DNA of 11,288 nucleotides from an uncultured Flavobacteriales bacterium (GTDB lineage: Bacteria > Bacteroidota > Bacteroidia > Flavobacteriales > Schleiferiaceae), in NCBI GenBank assembly GCA_903821715.1, contig CAIJMB010000190.1, positions 1-11,288 of the forward strand, written 5' to 3'. Position numbers and translations under genes: made by a program. The notes under the pieces were generated by a model. The model had not been told where the DNA came from. It did no database searches and saw only the letters and a program-made list of their open reading frames with translations. Every line of letters begins with the position of its first letter. The stretch's first letter is position 1. Shown here piece after piece: positions 1-6,135 of this stretch.

Positions 1-385
1 CAAACGCGGTTCCGACTGTAAAGAGGATGCCGGTGATTAAGCCCTCCCAGGTCTTTTTGGGCGACAGTACGGGCGCCATGGGGGTGCGGCCAAAAAGGCG
101 TCCGCCCACGTAGGCCATGGAATCCGAGAGCCAGATGAGAATGAACACCGCGAGAATGGATTGCCCGCCGCCGACGCCCCAAAGCCAGCCGGTCGCGAGT
201 GCACTGGCGAAGGTGTAGAGGATTCCGGCCGAACGCTGGCGCGGGTTCAAATTGGGCATTCGAATGAGCTCGACGGCTACGCCCAGTAAGAGCAAAAAGA
301 GTAGGGCGGGCGTCCAGGGCAGTCCGATGCACAAGAACGCGACAACCAGGGCATACACGAGGCCCCAGAGGCTGCGCTGCATCAT
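1..385 (-). CDS. cdsA: Phosphatidate cytidylyltransferase, N-terminal part (partial)
   Basis: CdsA is an integral membrane enzyme that makes CDP-diacylglycerol from phosphatidic acid and CTP, the precursor of phosphatidylethanolamine and other phospholipids. I translated the minus strand by hand from the ATG at 385: 128 codons are open to the window edge. Residues 1-40 and about 55-85 are strongly hydrophobic (MMQRSLWGLVYALVVAF at the start), consistent with several membrane segments. Then come the family motifs DSMAYVGGRLFG (about residues 87-98) and LSPKKTWEGLITG, the counterpart of the SPGKTWEG motif of E. coli CdsA. The C-terminal signature with the metal-binding Asp residues lies outside the window. 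The start ATG overlaps the TGA of the LUD gene (ATGA), so the two are translationally coupled and cdsA is the fourth gene of the rsfS operon. A second ATG follows immediately at 382. The family call is secure; only the length is unknown. Confidence 0.93.
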   Translation of the reverse strand, partial: MMQRSLWGLVYALVVAFLCIGLPWTPALLFLLLLGVAVELIRMPNLNPRQRSAGILYTFASALATGWLWGVGGGQSILAVFILIWLSDSMAYVGGRLFGRTPMAPVLSPKKTWEGLITGILFTVGTAF

Positions 386-1005
386 AGGTCGGTGAATAGG
401 TGGTCTTCGACGAGGAAGAAGTAGAGCTCGCGCCCCTTGTTGGGATCAACTTTGGCTTGAAGGACCGCCTCGTCGCGCTTGCCTTTGAGGGTAATGATGC
501 TCAGGGGGCGCTGCTCGCGGTGGAACTTGTTGATGGCGGACATTCCGTCCGAAAGGCTATTGACCACCTGCGACACTCGAGCCACTACGAGGTGGATGGC
601 GGGAAGCTGGGCGAACTTCAGTCCTTGCGTTTGGGCGTCAGTGATCATTATTCCGCCGGTTTGGGCCACTGCGGCATGGCAGGTGGTCGCCATGGCGTCG
701 GCCTCGAGGGGGTTGTCGTAGATGACCTGCAGTCCTGCTTGGGCAAACCACGCGTGCAGCGACTTCTCGGGAACAAAAAACTGCGATTGACCCGTTTCGG
801 CGCCTACCGCTTTGAGGTTTTCGACTACTTCGTCGACGCTGCCGCAGTACAGAAAGAGACCGGAGCTCTGCGTGAACTTGCGCACAAATGCCAAATCCAC
901 GGGGTCGGTGATGCCCGCAAAGGTTTGCGGCTCAGACGCCTCATCCCCAGCGGATTGGGGTGAACCACTGAGTACGGTAAGAAATTTTCCGATCCAACCC
1001 GCCAT
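382..1005 (-). CDS. LUD domain protein (LutC/YkgG-like)
   Basis: This 207-residue protein resembles the LUD family (LutC/YkgG type), whose better studied members take part in lactate utilisation with iron-sulfur partner proteins. Supporting features are the length, the block FLYCGSVDEVVENLK (about 51-65), the middle block ending in TGGIMITDAQTQG (about 116-128), and the run HLVVARVSQVV (about 137-147), which fits the HIVVV-type strand of the family. The far C terminus ends in RELYFFLVEDHLFTDL. No LutA or LutB partner is nearby, so a role in lactate oxidation is not supported by context. I recall a LUD gene between ftsH and cdsA in many Flavobacteriia, where its job is unknown. It lies 47 bp after ftsH and overlaps cdsA by ATGA. 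A weak promoter-like TAATTTTC box is at 1021-1014, eight bases before the ATG, so some independent transcription is possible. The family is fairly sure, the function is not. Confidence 0.8.
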   Translation of the reverse strand: MAGWIGKFLTVLSGSPQSAGDEASEPQTFAGITDPVDLAFVRKFTQSSGLFLYCGSVDEVVENLKAVGAETGQSQFFVPEKSLHAWFAQAGLQVIYDNPLEADAMATTCHAAVAQTGGIMITDAQTQGLKFAQLPAIHLVVARVSQVVNSLSDGMSAINKFHREQRPLSIITLKGKRDEAVLQAKVDPNKGRELYFFLVEDHLFTDL

Positions 1006-1046
1006 ACTGGGGTGAAAATTACGGATAAATCAAACGCAATCCACCG

Positions 1047-1061
1047 AATGCCTTAGGCATT
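1047..1061. other. Small hairpin spanning the ftsH stop codon
   Basis: The sequence aatgcc-tta-ggcatt is a perfect 6-bp inverted repeat with a 3-base loop, and the loop is exactly the ftsH stop codon (TAA on the minus strand). On the minus strand it is preceded by an A-run and not followed by a T-run, so it does not look like an intrinsic terminator for ftsH. It could stabilise a processed 3' end, or be chance. Confidence 0.4.
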
Positions 1062-3203
1062 TTTTGCCTCATCGATCGGAGCCTGCGGCTCGTCGTTCTT
1101 GGCTTCTGGTTCCTGGGCCTGCGGCTCGTCGTTCGTGGCTTCTGGTTCCTGGTTCGGAGCCTGCGGCTCTTCGTTCGTGGCTTCTAGCTCCTGGATCGGA
1201 GCCTCGGGCGTCTCGATGCTCACCTCGGGCTTGGCCTCAGAATGTGCGGCAAGGCGCTCTTCTCGGCTCATCCAAGGGCGCTCTCCGAAGATGGCGACGA
1301 GGTTATCACGGAAGATGACTTCTTTGGAAAGTAGCTCTTTGGCAAGGGTTTCGAGCTTGTCGCGGTTGGCGCGAAGCAGTTCTTTGGCGCGCTCGTACTG
1401 GCCTTCGATGAGCTTGCTGATCTCTTCGTCGATCACCTCGGCGGTGCGCTCTGAATAGGGCTTGTCAAACTGGTATTCGTTCTGGCCCGACGAATCGTAG
1501 TAGGTGATGTTTCCGATGCGCTCATTAAGACCGTAGACCGAAACCATGGCGCGGGCTTGCTTGGTGACCTTTTCAAGGTCGCTGAGGGCTCCGGTGGTGA
1601 TGCGGCCAAAGATGACCTCTTCGGCGGCGCGTCCACCCATGGTGGCGCACATCTCGTCGAGCATTTGATCTTTAGAGGTCAATTGGCGCTCTTCGGGCAG
1701 GTACCATGCGGCACCTAGTGACCGTCCGCGCGGAACAATCGTCACCTTAACCAACGGAGAGGCGTGCTCGAGCAGCCAGCTCACGGTGGCGTGTCCCGAC
1801 TCGTGGTACGCGATCACTTCTTTTTCTTCAGGGGTAATGAACTTGGACTTCTTTTCGAGGCCGCCGACGATGCGGTCTACGGCATCCAAAAAGTCTTGCT
1901 TCTCGATAACCTTCTTGTTCTTGCGTGCGGCCACTAGGGCGGCTTCGTTGCACACGTTGGCGATGTCTGCTCCGCTAAAACCAGGGGTTTGGCGCGCGAG
2001 GAACTCGACGTCTACGTCTTCGCCAAGCTTGAGCGGGCGAAGGTGAACTTGAAAAATCTCGATGCGCTCTGAAACCTCGGGAAGGTCCACATAAATGATG
2101 CGGTCAAAGCGTCCGGCACGCATGAGGGCGCGATCCAGAATGTCGGCACGGTTGGTGGCGCCCATGACGATCACGTGCTCGTTGGTTCCGAATCCGTCCA
2201 TCTCGGTAAGGAGCTGGTTGAGCGTGTTTTCGCGCTCGTCGTTGCCGCCGCTGAATGCGTTGCGACCGCGGGCACGACCGATGGCGTCGATTTCGTCGAT
2301 AAAGATGATGCTCGGCGACTTTTCTTTAGCCTGCTTGAAGAGGTCGCGCACACGGCTGGCTCCGACACCCACAAACATTTCGACAAAGTCGGAACCGCTC
2401 AGTGAAAAGAACGGAACCTTTGCCTCTCCGGCTACGGCCTTGGCGAGGAGGGTTTTACCGGTTCCCGGAGGCCCGCTCAACAGCACGCCCTTGGGGATTT
2501 TACCGCCGAGGTCGGTGTATTTTTTGGGATTCTTCAAAAAGTCGACGACTTCGAGGACTTCGTCTTTGGCTCCGTCGAGGCCCGCAACGTCTTTGAATGT
2601 GATTTTGACCGCGTTGTCGGCGTCAAACATTTGCGCACGGCTCTTGCCGATGTTGAAAATTTGTCCGCCAGGGCCGCCTGCACCGCCACCGCCCATGCGG
2701 CGCATGAGGAAGAACCACAGTGCAGCAAACAGCAAAATCGGAACCAGCCATGCAAGCGCTTCGCCCCAGTAGTTGGGCTCGTCTTTGTACTCCACGCTGA
2801 CTTCGCCGAGGCTGGGATTCTGTGCATAAAAGCGTTCCATGGCGCGGTCAAACGATTCCGCAGGCATTTCAAACACGTAGTGCGGACCCTGATTGGGCGC
2901 GTCGCCAATCGACGTTTTGGCCAATTCCTCGTACTCTTTGACGGCCGCCAGCGTGTCGGCCTTGATGAATACGTAGACTTCTTTGCTGTTGACCACCTTG
3001 ACGCGGTCGACGTGGCCGCGCTGAATGCGCGTGCTCAGCTCGTTAAAGTTCGAGGGTTCGGTTTGGGTTCCGAACTGGCTTTGTGCAAACTGAAGGCCAA
3101 GCAGTCCGATAAAGACCGCGATGTAAATCCAGCTAAAGTTGAATTTGGGGAGGCCGCCCTTGGGCGCAGGCCCGGGCTTTGGGCCCTTGTTCTTTTTGCT
3201 CAT
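1053..3203 (-). CDS. ftsH: ATP-dependent zinc metalloprotease FtsH
   Basis: FtsH is a hexameric membrane-anchored AAA+ protease that unfolds and degrades misassembled membrane proteins and short-lived regulators. In this 716-residue product the order is: basic N terminus; membrane helix about 24-40; periplasmic domain about 45-145; second helix about 149-167; glycine-rich linker 171-180; AAA+ module with Walker A GPPGTGKT (244-251), Walker B IIFIDEID (299-306) and the second region of homology around ATNRADILDRALMRAGRFDR, with arginine fingers R362 and R365; then the peptidase domain with zinc site HESGH (467-471) and the third ligand probably D542. All key residues are present, so it should be active. 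The C-terminal tail (about 655-716) is low-complexity and acidic, with a 12-14 residue repeat (see the repeat entry). The start lies 6 bp after the rsfS stop; the stop codon sits in the loop of a small hairpin. It is the second gene of the operon. Confidence 0.98.
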   Translation of the reverse strand: MSKKNKGPKPGPAPKGGLPKFNFSWIYIAVFIGLLGLQFAQSQFGTQTEPSNFNELSTRIQRGHVDRVKVVNSKEVYVFIKADTLAAVKEYEELAKTSIGDAPNQGPHYVFEMPAESFDRAMERFYAQNPSLGEVSVEYKDEPNYWGEALAWLVPILLFAALWFFLMRRMGGGGAGGPGGQIFNIGKSRAQMFDADNAVKITFKDVAGLDGAKDEVLEVVDFLKNPKKYTDLGGKIPKGVLLSGPPGTGKTLLAKAVAGEAKVPFFSLSGSDFVEMFVGVGASRVRDLFKQAKEKSPSIIFIDEIDAIGRARGRNAFSGGNDERENTLNQLLTEMDGFGTNEHVIVMGATNRADILDRALMRAGRFDRIIYVDLPEVSERIEIFQVHLRPLKLGEDVDVEFLARQTPGFSGADIANVCNEAALVAARKNKKVIEKQDFLDAVDRIVGGLEKKSKFITPEEKEVIAYHESGHATVSWLLEHASPLVKVTIVPRGRSLGAAWYLPEERQLTSKDQMLDEMCATMGGRAAEEVIFGRITTGALSDLEKVTKQARAMVSVYGLNERIGNITYYDSSGQNEYQFDKPYSERTAEVIDEEISKLIEGQYERAKELLRANRDKLETLAKELLSKEVIFRDNLVAIFGERPWMSREERLAAHSEAKPEVSIETPEAPIQELEATNEEPQAPNQEPEATNDEPQAQEPEAKNDEPQAPIDEAKNA
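1077..1200 (-). repeat. Tandem repeat encoding the acidic FtsH tail
   Basis: Three direct copies lie in the 3' end of ftsH. On the plus strand each begins gcctgcggctc: copy 1 at 1081-1116 (36 bp), copy 2 at 1117-1158 (42 bp), copy 3 at 1159-1200 (42 bp), and the end of a further unit (gatcgga) is seen just before copy 1. All lengths are multiples of three, so frame is kept. They encode repeats of the type EPEATNDEPQAQ at about residues 672-709, rich in Glu, Pro, Gln and Ala and probably disordered. The two-codon length difference between copies suggests repeat-number change by slippage or recombination. Confidence 0.9.
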
Positions 3204-3209
3204 CAGTAG

Positions 3210-3596
3210 TTAAACAGCTTCAACGAGGTATTGTTGCGGAAGCGCCACCGAGGGAGCATCTGCCCATAATCCTTCAAGATCATAAAAAGCGCGGGCTTCG
3301 CGCTGAAAGAGGTGTACAACGGTCGAGACGTAGTCCATGAGCACCCACTCAGACTGCTGGGCGCCTTCGACGTGCCACGGCTTGTCGTTGGCTTCCTCGC
3401 GGACGCGTTTGTGCACCGCATCGGCCATCGCGTTGACCTGGGTAGTGGATTGCGCCTCAGCGACAATAAAAAAGTCGCACACGGCGTTGTCGAGCCCGCG
3501 AAGGTCGAGTAGTACGAGGTTTTCGCCCTTGATGTCGCTTACGCCTTCGATGGCGCTGCGTACAATCTGGGGAAGTTCAGCAAACGTTGCAGTCAT
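3210..3596 (-). CDS. rsfS: Ribosomal silencing factor RsfS (Iojap family)
   Basis: RsfS binds protein uL14 on the large ribosomal subunit and blocks joining of the subunits when nutrients run short. The 128-residue product has the usual length and motifs of the family: KGENLVLLDLRGLDNAVCDFFIVAEAQS in residues 24-51, where the Asp-Leu-Arg stretch and CDFFIVA are typical, then the WHVEGAQQSEWVLMDY block (about 74-89), the counterpart of the conserved W..EG...W...D of Iojap proteins, followed by VVHLFQREARAFYDLEGLW (about 92-110). It is the first gene of the minus-strand operon and is followed after 6 bp by ftsH. A promoter-like TAATTTTA box ends four bases before its ATG, so the mRNA is likely almost leaderless. 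The start is supported by that box and by normal family length. Confidence 0.95.
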   Translation of the reverse strand: MTATFAELPQIVRSAIEGVSDIKGENLVLLDLRGLDNAVCDFFIVAEAQSTTQVNAMADAVHKRVREEANDKPWHVEGAQQSEWVLMDYVSTVVHLFQREARAFYDLEGLWADAPSVALPQQYLVEAV

Positions 3597-3600
3597 TCGG

Positions 3601-3608
3601 TAAAATTA
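3601..3608 (-). promoter_or_regulatory. Probable -7 box of the rsfS-ftsH-LUD-cdsA operon
   Basis: On the minus strand TAATTTTA (one mismatch to the Bacteroidota consensus TAnnTTTG) is followed by CCGA and then the rsfS ATG at 3596. This copies the box-to-ATG spacing of ddl and pyrE. I see no convincing -33 element at standard spacing. Confidence 0.5.
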
Positions 3609-3673
3609 CCCGCGGTTAAGCACAATTTGGGTGCCAATTTCTGAATGTGGCGGAATTGCCGCCGAATTCGCCG

Positions 3674-3681
3674 CATTTTTG
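3674..3681 (+). promoter_or_regulatory. Probable -7 box of the biotin ligase gene
   Basis: CATTTTTG (one mismatch to TAnnTTTG) is followed by CAGA and then the ATG at 3686. The same four-base spacing occurs at rsfS, pyrE and ddl, which argues for 3686 as the true start over the upstream GTG at 3647. Confidence 0.5.
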
Positions 3682-3685
3682 CAGA

Positions 3686-4405
3686 ATGCCGCCCGCGTCA
3701 AGTCCAATTAAGCAGATCAAATTCAGTGAGTTGCCCTCCACTCAGGCGTGGGCGCACGCGAATTCCGACCAATGGAATCCAGCCGGATGGACTGCCATAA
3801 CGGCAGGTGCGCAGACTGAGGGGCGTGGCAGTGGCGGAACCCACTGGGCCGACATTCCCCATTCCAGCTTGCTCATGACTCTCGTGAGTCCAGCGCTACA
3901 GTGGACGGCGTCCTACGTGTTTGTGCGCCATGCACAGGCCTCGCTTACTGTCGCGGAATGGCTCGAGTCCCGTGGGTACGCCGTGCAGCTCAAGTGGCCT
4001 AACGACCTGTACCTCAACGGGCAGAAGCTGGGCGGATTCCTCACTGAAGCCTACTGGCAAGGCGGCATGTGCACGCGCTGGTTTCTCGGAATCGGCATCA
4101 ACGTCACGCAAGCACCTGAGGGCTGCGCCTGGTTACCGGGCCTTGAACTGGACGGAATGGCCGAGCAGCTGGCGGCCCTACTTGCGTCGCACCTCGAGTC
4201 TCCCGTCGGGTCTGATGTTTTGGATCGCTACGCATCCAAGCTACTCGGCTGGCGCCAACTCAATCGCTTTCGCGATCGGTCCACGGGCGAAACCTTTGCC
4301 GCTACGCCCAAATTCCTTTCACCCGACGGCCGCCTCGGAATCCAGTTGGAGCACGGAAGCGTGCGCTGGGTGGGGCATAAGGAATTGGAGTGGCTGGTTG
4401 GCTAG
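3686..4405 (+). CDS. birA: Biotin--[acetyl-CoA-carboxylase] ligase
   Basis: The product joins biotin to the target lysine of biotin carboxyl carrier protein by way of biotinyl-5'-AMP, activating acetyl-CoA carboxylase and similar enzymes. In the 239-residue form, SELPSTQ (14-20) starts the catalytic domain, TEGRGSGGTHW (44-54) is the biotinyl-AMP loop, KWPND (103-107) is the invariant motif, QKLGGFLTE (113-121) carries the conserved lysine K114, and GIGINV (135-140) follows. There is no N-terminal helix-turn-helix domain, so it is a group I ligase that cannot repress its own operon as E. coli BirA does. The loop differs from the classic GRGRRGRxW, but variation there is common outside proteobacteria. 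A longer frame opens with GTG at 3647; I prefer ATG 3686 because a CATTTTTG box lies right before it and because the extra residues would be Pro-rich and outside the domain. It is divergent from rsfS and convergent with pyrE. Confidence 0.93.
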   Translation: MPPASSPIKQIKFSELPSTQAWAHANSDQWNPAGWTAITAGAQTEGRGSGGTHWADIPHSSLLMTLVSPALQWTASYVFVRHAQASLTVAEWLESRGYAVQLKWPNDLYLNGQKLGGFLTEAYWQGGMCTRWFLGIGINVTQAPEGCAWLPGLELDGMAEQLAALLASHLESPVGSDVLDRYASKLLGWRQLNRFRDRSTGETFAATPKFLSPDGRLGIQLEHGSVRWVGHKELEWLVG

Positions 4406-4454
4406 TTGGCGAGGGTGGCTGAGATTTGCGAGGTTGGCTGAGATTGGCGAGGAT
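4400..4454 (+). repeat. 19-bp imperfect tandem repeat after birA
   Basis: Three adjacent copies follow the birA stop: 4400-4416 (17 bp, ggctagttggcgagggt), 4417-4435 (ggctgagatttgcgaggtt) and 4436-4454 (ggctgagattggcgaggat). The birA stop codon itself lies in the first copy, so the gene end may have been shaped by repeat growth. No coding role is visible downstream. Confidence 0.75.
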
Positions 4455-4635
4455 GGCTCGTTAGTTAGTTGGTTTCTGGTTTCTAGTTACTTGTAGTGCC
4501 ACAGTCCCGAACTAGGAACAAGGAGCTAGCGGCCTCAAAGCCTTGAGCGCAAACAAGAGGCGAGAAGCGACGTGTGCGCCAAAGGTGTCAAGAAGCAAGG
4601 AGCAAGTAACTGCGAGCGCTTCAGCGCGAGCGCAA
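4455..4635. repeat. Degenerate inverted repeats in the birA-pyrE spacer
   Basis: This is the rest of the 230-bp gap between two convergent genes and holds no credible ORF. A 21-bp segment at 4468-4488 and the reverse complement of 4510-4530 match at 15 of 21 positions, with a 21-bp loop; a further arm agttacttg (4485-4493) has its exact complement at 4603-4611. The motif type (ttggtttctggtttctagtt) resembles short degenerate repeats that I recall from Bacteroidota intergenic regions. Transcripts of both genes end here, so it could act as a bidirectional 3' structure, but there is no T-run typical of an intrinsic terminator. Near the pyrE end gcgagcgc recurs as gcgagcgc within 4611-4632. Confidence 0.55.
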
Positions 4636-5286
4636 CTACCCCTTAGCGTCACTCCACCCCTTGGGGTCGAGGCGCCAGCCCGAGAGGGCTTCGAGTTCGG
4701 TTTGGGTCAAGGTTCCGCGCGACTGAGCTGCCTTGAGAAGGTGGTCGTAGTCGCTCAAGGTGCGGAGCTTGCAGTCGGCAGTCGTGAAGGCCTCGCTGGC
4801 GGCGGGGAAGCCGTAGGTGAAGATGGCGGCCATTCCGAGGACGTGGGCGCCGGCGTCGCGAAGCGCGTCCACCGCTTGGAGCGAAGATTTGCCGGTAGAG
4901 ATGAGGTCTTCGATGACGACGACCCGGGCGTTTTTGGGCAATTCGCCTTCGATGAGGTTTTGGCGTCCGTGCTCTTTGGGCGCCGAACGGACGTAGACCA
5001 TCGGTAGGTCAAGTTCTTGAGCGACGAGGGCGGCGAGGGCGATGGCGCCCGTGGCTACTCCGGCGATGGCGTCTACTGCAGGGTACTGATCCTGGATCAG
5101 TGAAGCCATTTGCTCGCGCAGGTAGGTTCGTACGCGCGGATGCGACAGAGTAACGCGGTTGTCGCAGTAAATCGGCGACTTGAGTCCAGAGGCCCAGGTA
5201 AAGGGTTCGTCGGGACGCAGCGAAACGGCTTTAATTTGCAGTAAGAGTCCGGCCAATGTTTCGGCCGACGTAGCTTCAAAAATCAT
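4636..5286 (-). CDS. pyrE: Orotate phosphoribosyltransferase
   Basis: PyrE converts orotate and PRPP to orotidine 5'-monophosphate, the fifth step of pyrimidine synthesis. With the start at 5286 the protein has 216 residues, normal for the family. Visible motifs are the orotate-binding KSPIYCDNR (36-44), GVATGAIALA (76-85), VYVRSAPKEHG (97-107) with the conserved Arg, Lys and His of the flexible loop, and the PRPP-binding signature VVVIEDLISTGKSS (122-135). The frame also has an ATG at 5316, but the ten extra residues (MTGCSLYFCA) are unlike the family, and the probable -7 box TACTTTTG lies at 5298-5291, inside that extension, so 5286 is preferred. Its ATG overlaps the ATG of the divergent Nudix gene on one CATG palindrome. 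It is convergent with birA and appears to be transcribed alone. Confidence 0.96.
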   Translation of the reverse strand: MIFEATSAETLAGLLLQIKAVSLRPDEPFTWASGLKSPIYCDNRVTLSHPRVRTYLREQMASLIQDQYPAVDAIAGVATGAIALAALVAQELDLPMVYVRSAPKEHGRQNLIEGELPKNARVVVIEDLISTGKSSLQAVDALRDAGAHVLGMAAIFTYGFPAASEAFTTADCKLRTLSDYDHLLKAAQSRGTLTQTELEALSGWRLDPKGWSDAKG

Positions 5287-5716
5287 GGCGCAAAAGTACA
5301 GCGAGCAACCCGTCACTGCGGCGGGCGGATGGGTAGAAAATTCATTTGGAGAGGTTCTATGGATCCACCGTTTGGGTCAGTGGGACCTGCCGAAGGGTAA
5401 GTTGGAGTCCGGGGAGGCCATCGACGAATGCGCCGTGCGCGAGGTCGAAGAGGAGTGCGGAATTGGCGGAATTGCCTTGGGGTCAAAACTTTGCGAGACC
5501 GTGCACCGCTACGAGATGAAGGGTGTGGCGTACGTTAAGACGACGCACTGGTTTCGAATGAAGGTGGACGGAAGGCCCGAGTTGACGCCCCAAACCGAGG
5601 AGGGAATTGAGGACGTGCGCTGGATGGCCGAAGCTGCGTGGCGCGAGGCCGCCAAGGATACCTATGCGACGATTCAGGAAGTGATGCGCACCGCGCTGGG
5701 CACGAAGAGCGTGTAG
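5285..5716 (+). CDS. Nudix hydrolase
   Basis: This 143-residue protein belongs to the Nudix superfamily, which hydrolyses nucleoside diphosphates linked to another group. The full Nudix box is present at about residues 38-60: GKLESGEAIDECAVREVEEECGI, that is G(x5)E(x7)REVEEECGI, with the metal-binding REVEE intact. The preceding WDLPKGKLE block is typical of the diadenosine polyphosphate and related subgroup, but the substrate cannot be read from the sequence. The frame is open back to 5180, yet the upstream part is antisense to pyrE and the family fold begins near VTAAGGWVEN, so I start it at ATG 5285. Only a weak promoter-like TAGCTTCA (5271-5278) precedes it. Its last 43 bp overlap the 3' end of coaD on the other strand. 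I recall a Nudix gene next to pyrE in many Flavobacteriia. Confidence 0.92.
   Translation: MAQKYSEQPVTAAGGWVENSFGEVLWIHRLGQWDLPKGKLESGEAIDECAVREVEEECGIGGIALGSKLCETVHRYEMKGVAYVKTTHWFRMKVDGRPELTPQTEEGIEDVRWMAEAAWREAAKDTYATIQEVMRTALGTKSV
5291..5298 (-). promoter_or_regulatory. -7 box of pyrE inside the Nudix reading frame
   Basis: TACTTTTG on the minus strand is an exact match to TAnnTTTG and is followed by CGCC and the pyrE ATG at 5286. It lies within codons 3-5 of the divergent Nudix gene, so those codons serve two purposes. Transcription should begin at or very near the start codon. Confidence 0.6.
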
Positions 5717-6135
5717 TCTCCGCCGTAGCGAATTACTTCGCGCACGTGGCTCGAGGCAATATAGGCGTAGCGGGCACGGGTCTGAAAGAAGACGGTTTCG
5801 ATGTGGGGTTCGAGTTCGCGGTTCGTTTGTGCGATGGCCTTTTCGAATTCGAAGTCGGCGGGATTGCGCAGGCCGCGGACCATATAGTGGGCGTCCAGCG
5901 ACTTGGCAAACGTGATGGTGAGGCCTTCGTAGCTCGCTACCTCAACGTGGGGCAGGTCGGCAAAGGATTCGCGGATCCAGGCCATGCGCTGCTCGAGCGA
6001 GAACATGTACTTTTTGTTGGCGTTGACACCGATTCCGACAATGATTCGGTCAAAAAGGGGTGCGGCGCGGCGCACGACGTCTTCGTGGCCGAGGGTGAGG
6101 GGATCAAAAGATCCGGGGAACAGCGCGGTCTTCAT
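5674..6135 (-). CDS. coaD: Phosphopantetheine adenylyltransferase
   Basis: CoaD catalyses the reversible transfer of AMP from ATP to 4'-phosphopantetheine, giving dephospho-CoA in the penultimate step of coenzyme A synthesis. The 153-residue product begins MKTALFPGSFDPLTLGHEDV; the TxGH motif (residues 14-17) is the nucleotidyltransferase ATP-binding signature. Further conserved parts are MVRGLRNPADFEFE (about 86-99) and YAYIASSHVREVIRYGGD near the C terminus, matching the ISSSxVRE block of the family. The frame is open upstream to 6216, but the fold must start at MKTALF, so 6135 is used. The start lies inside the end of ddl (32-bp overlap, different frame), so coaD is the second gene of the ddl operon and probably depends on translational coupling. 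The 3' end overlaps the convergent Nudix gene by 43 bp. Confidence 0.97.
   Translation of the reverse strand: MKTALFPGSFDPLTLGHEDVVRRAAPLFDRIIVGIGVNANKKYMFSLEQRMAWIRESFADLPHVEVASYEGLTITFAKSLDAHYMVRGLRNPADFEFEKAIAQTNRELEPHIETVFFQTRARYAYIASSHVREVIRYGGDYTLFVPSAVRITS

Noticed and set aside
2095..2772. 225-codon plus-strand frame opposite ftsH
   Set aside because: It mirrors the conserved AAA+ domain, is rich in Arg, Ser and Pro, and shows no domain of its own.
3647..3685. GTG at 3647 as the start of biotin ligase
   Set aside because: The added 13 residues lie before the catalytic domain, and the CATTTTTG box at 3674-3681 would lie inside the gene; ATG 3686 fits the local promoter spacing rule.
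4611..4632. GC-rich repeat before the pyrE stop as intrinsic terminator
   Set aside because: The best stem is a four-base gcgc palindrome and the rest is a direct repeat of gcgagcgc, with no following T-run.
5287..5316. Longer pyrE start at 5316
   Set aside because: The extra ten residues do not fit the family, and the exact TAnnTTTG box at 5298-5291 would lie within the coding region.
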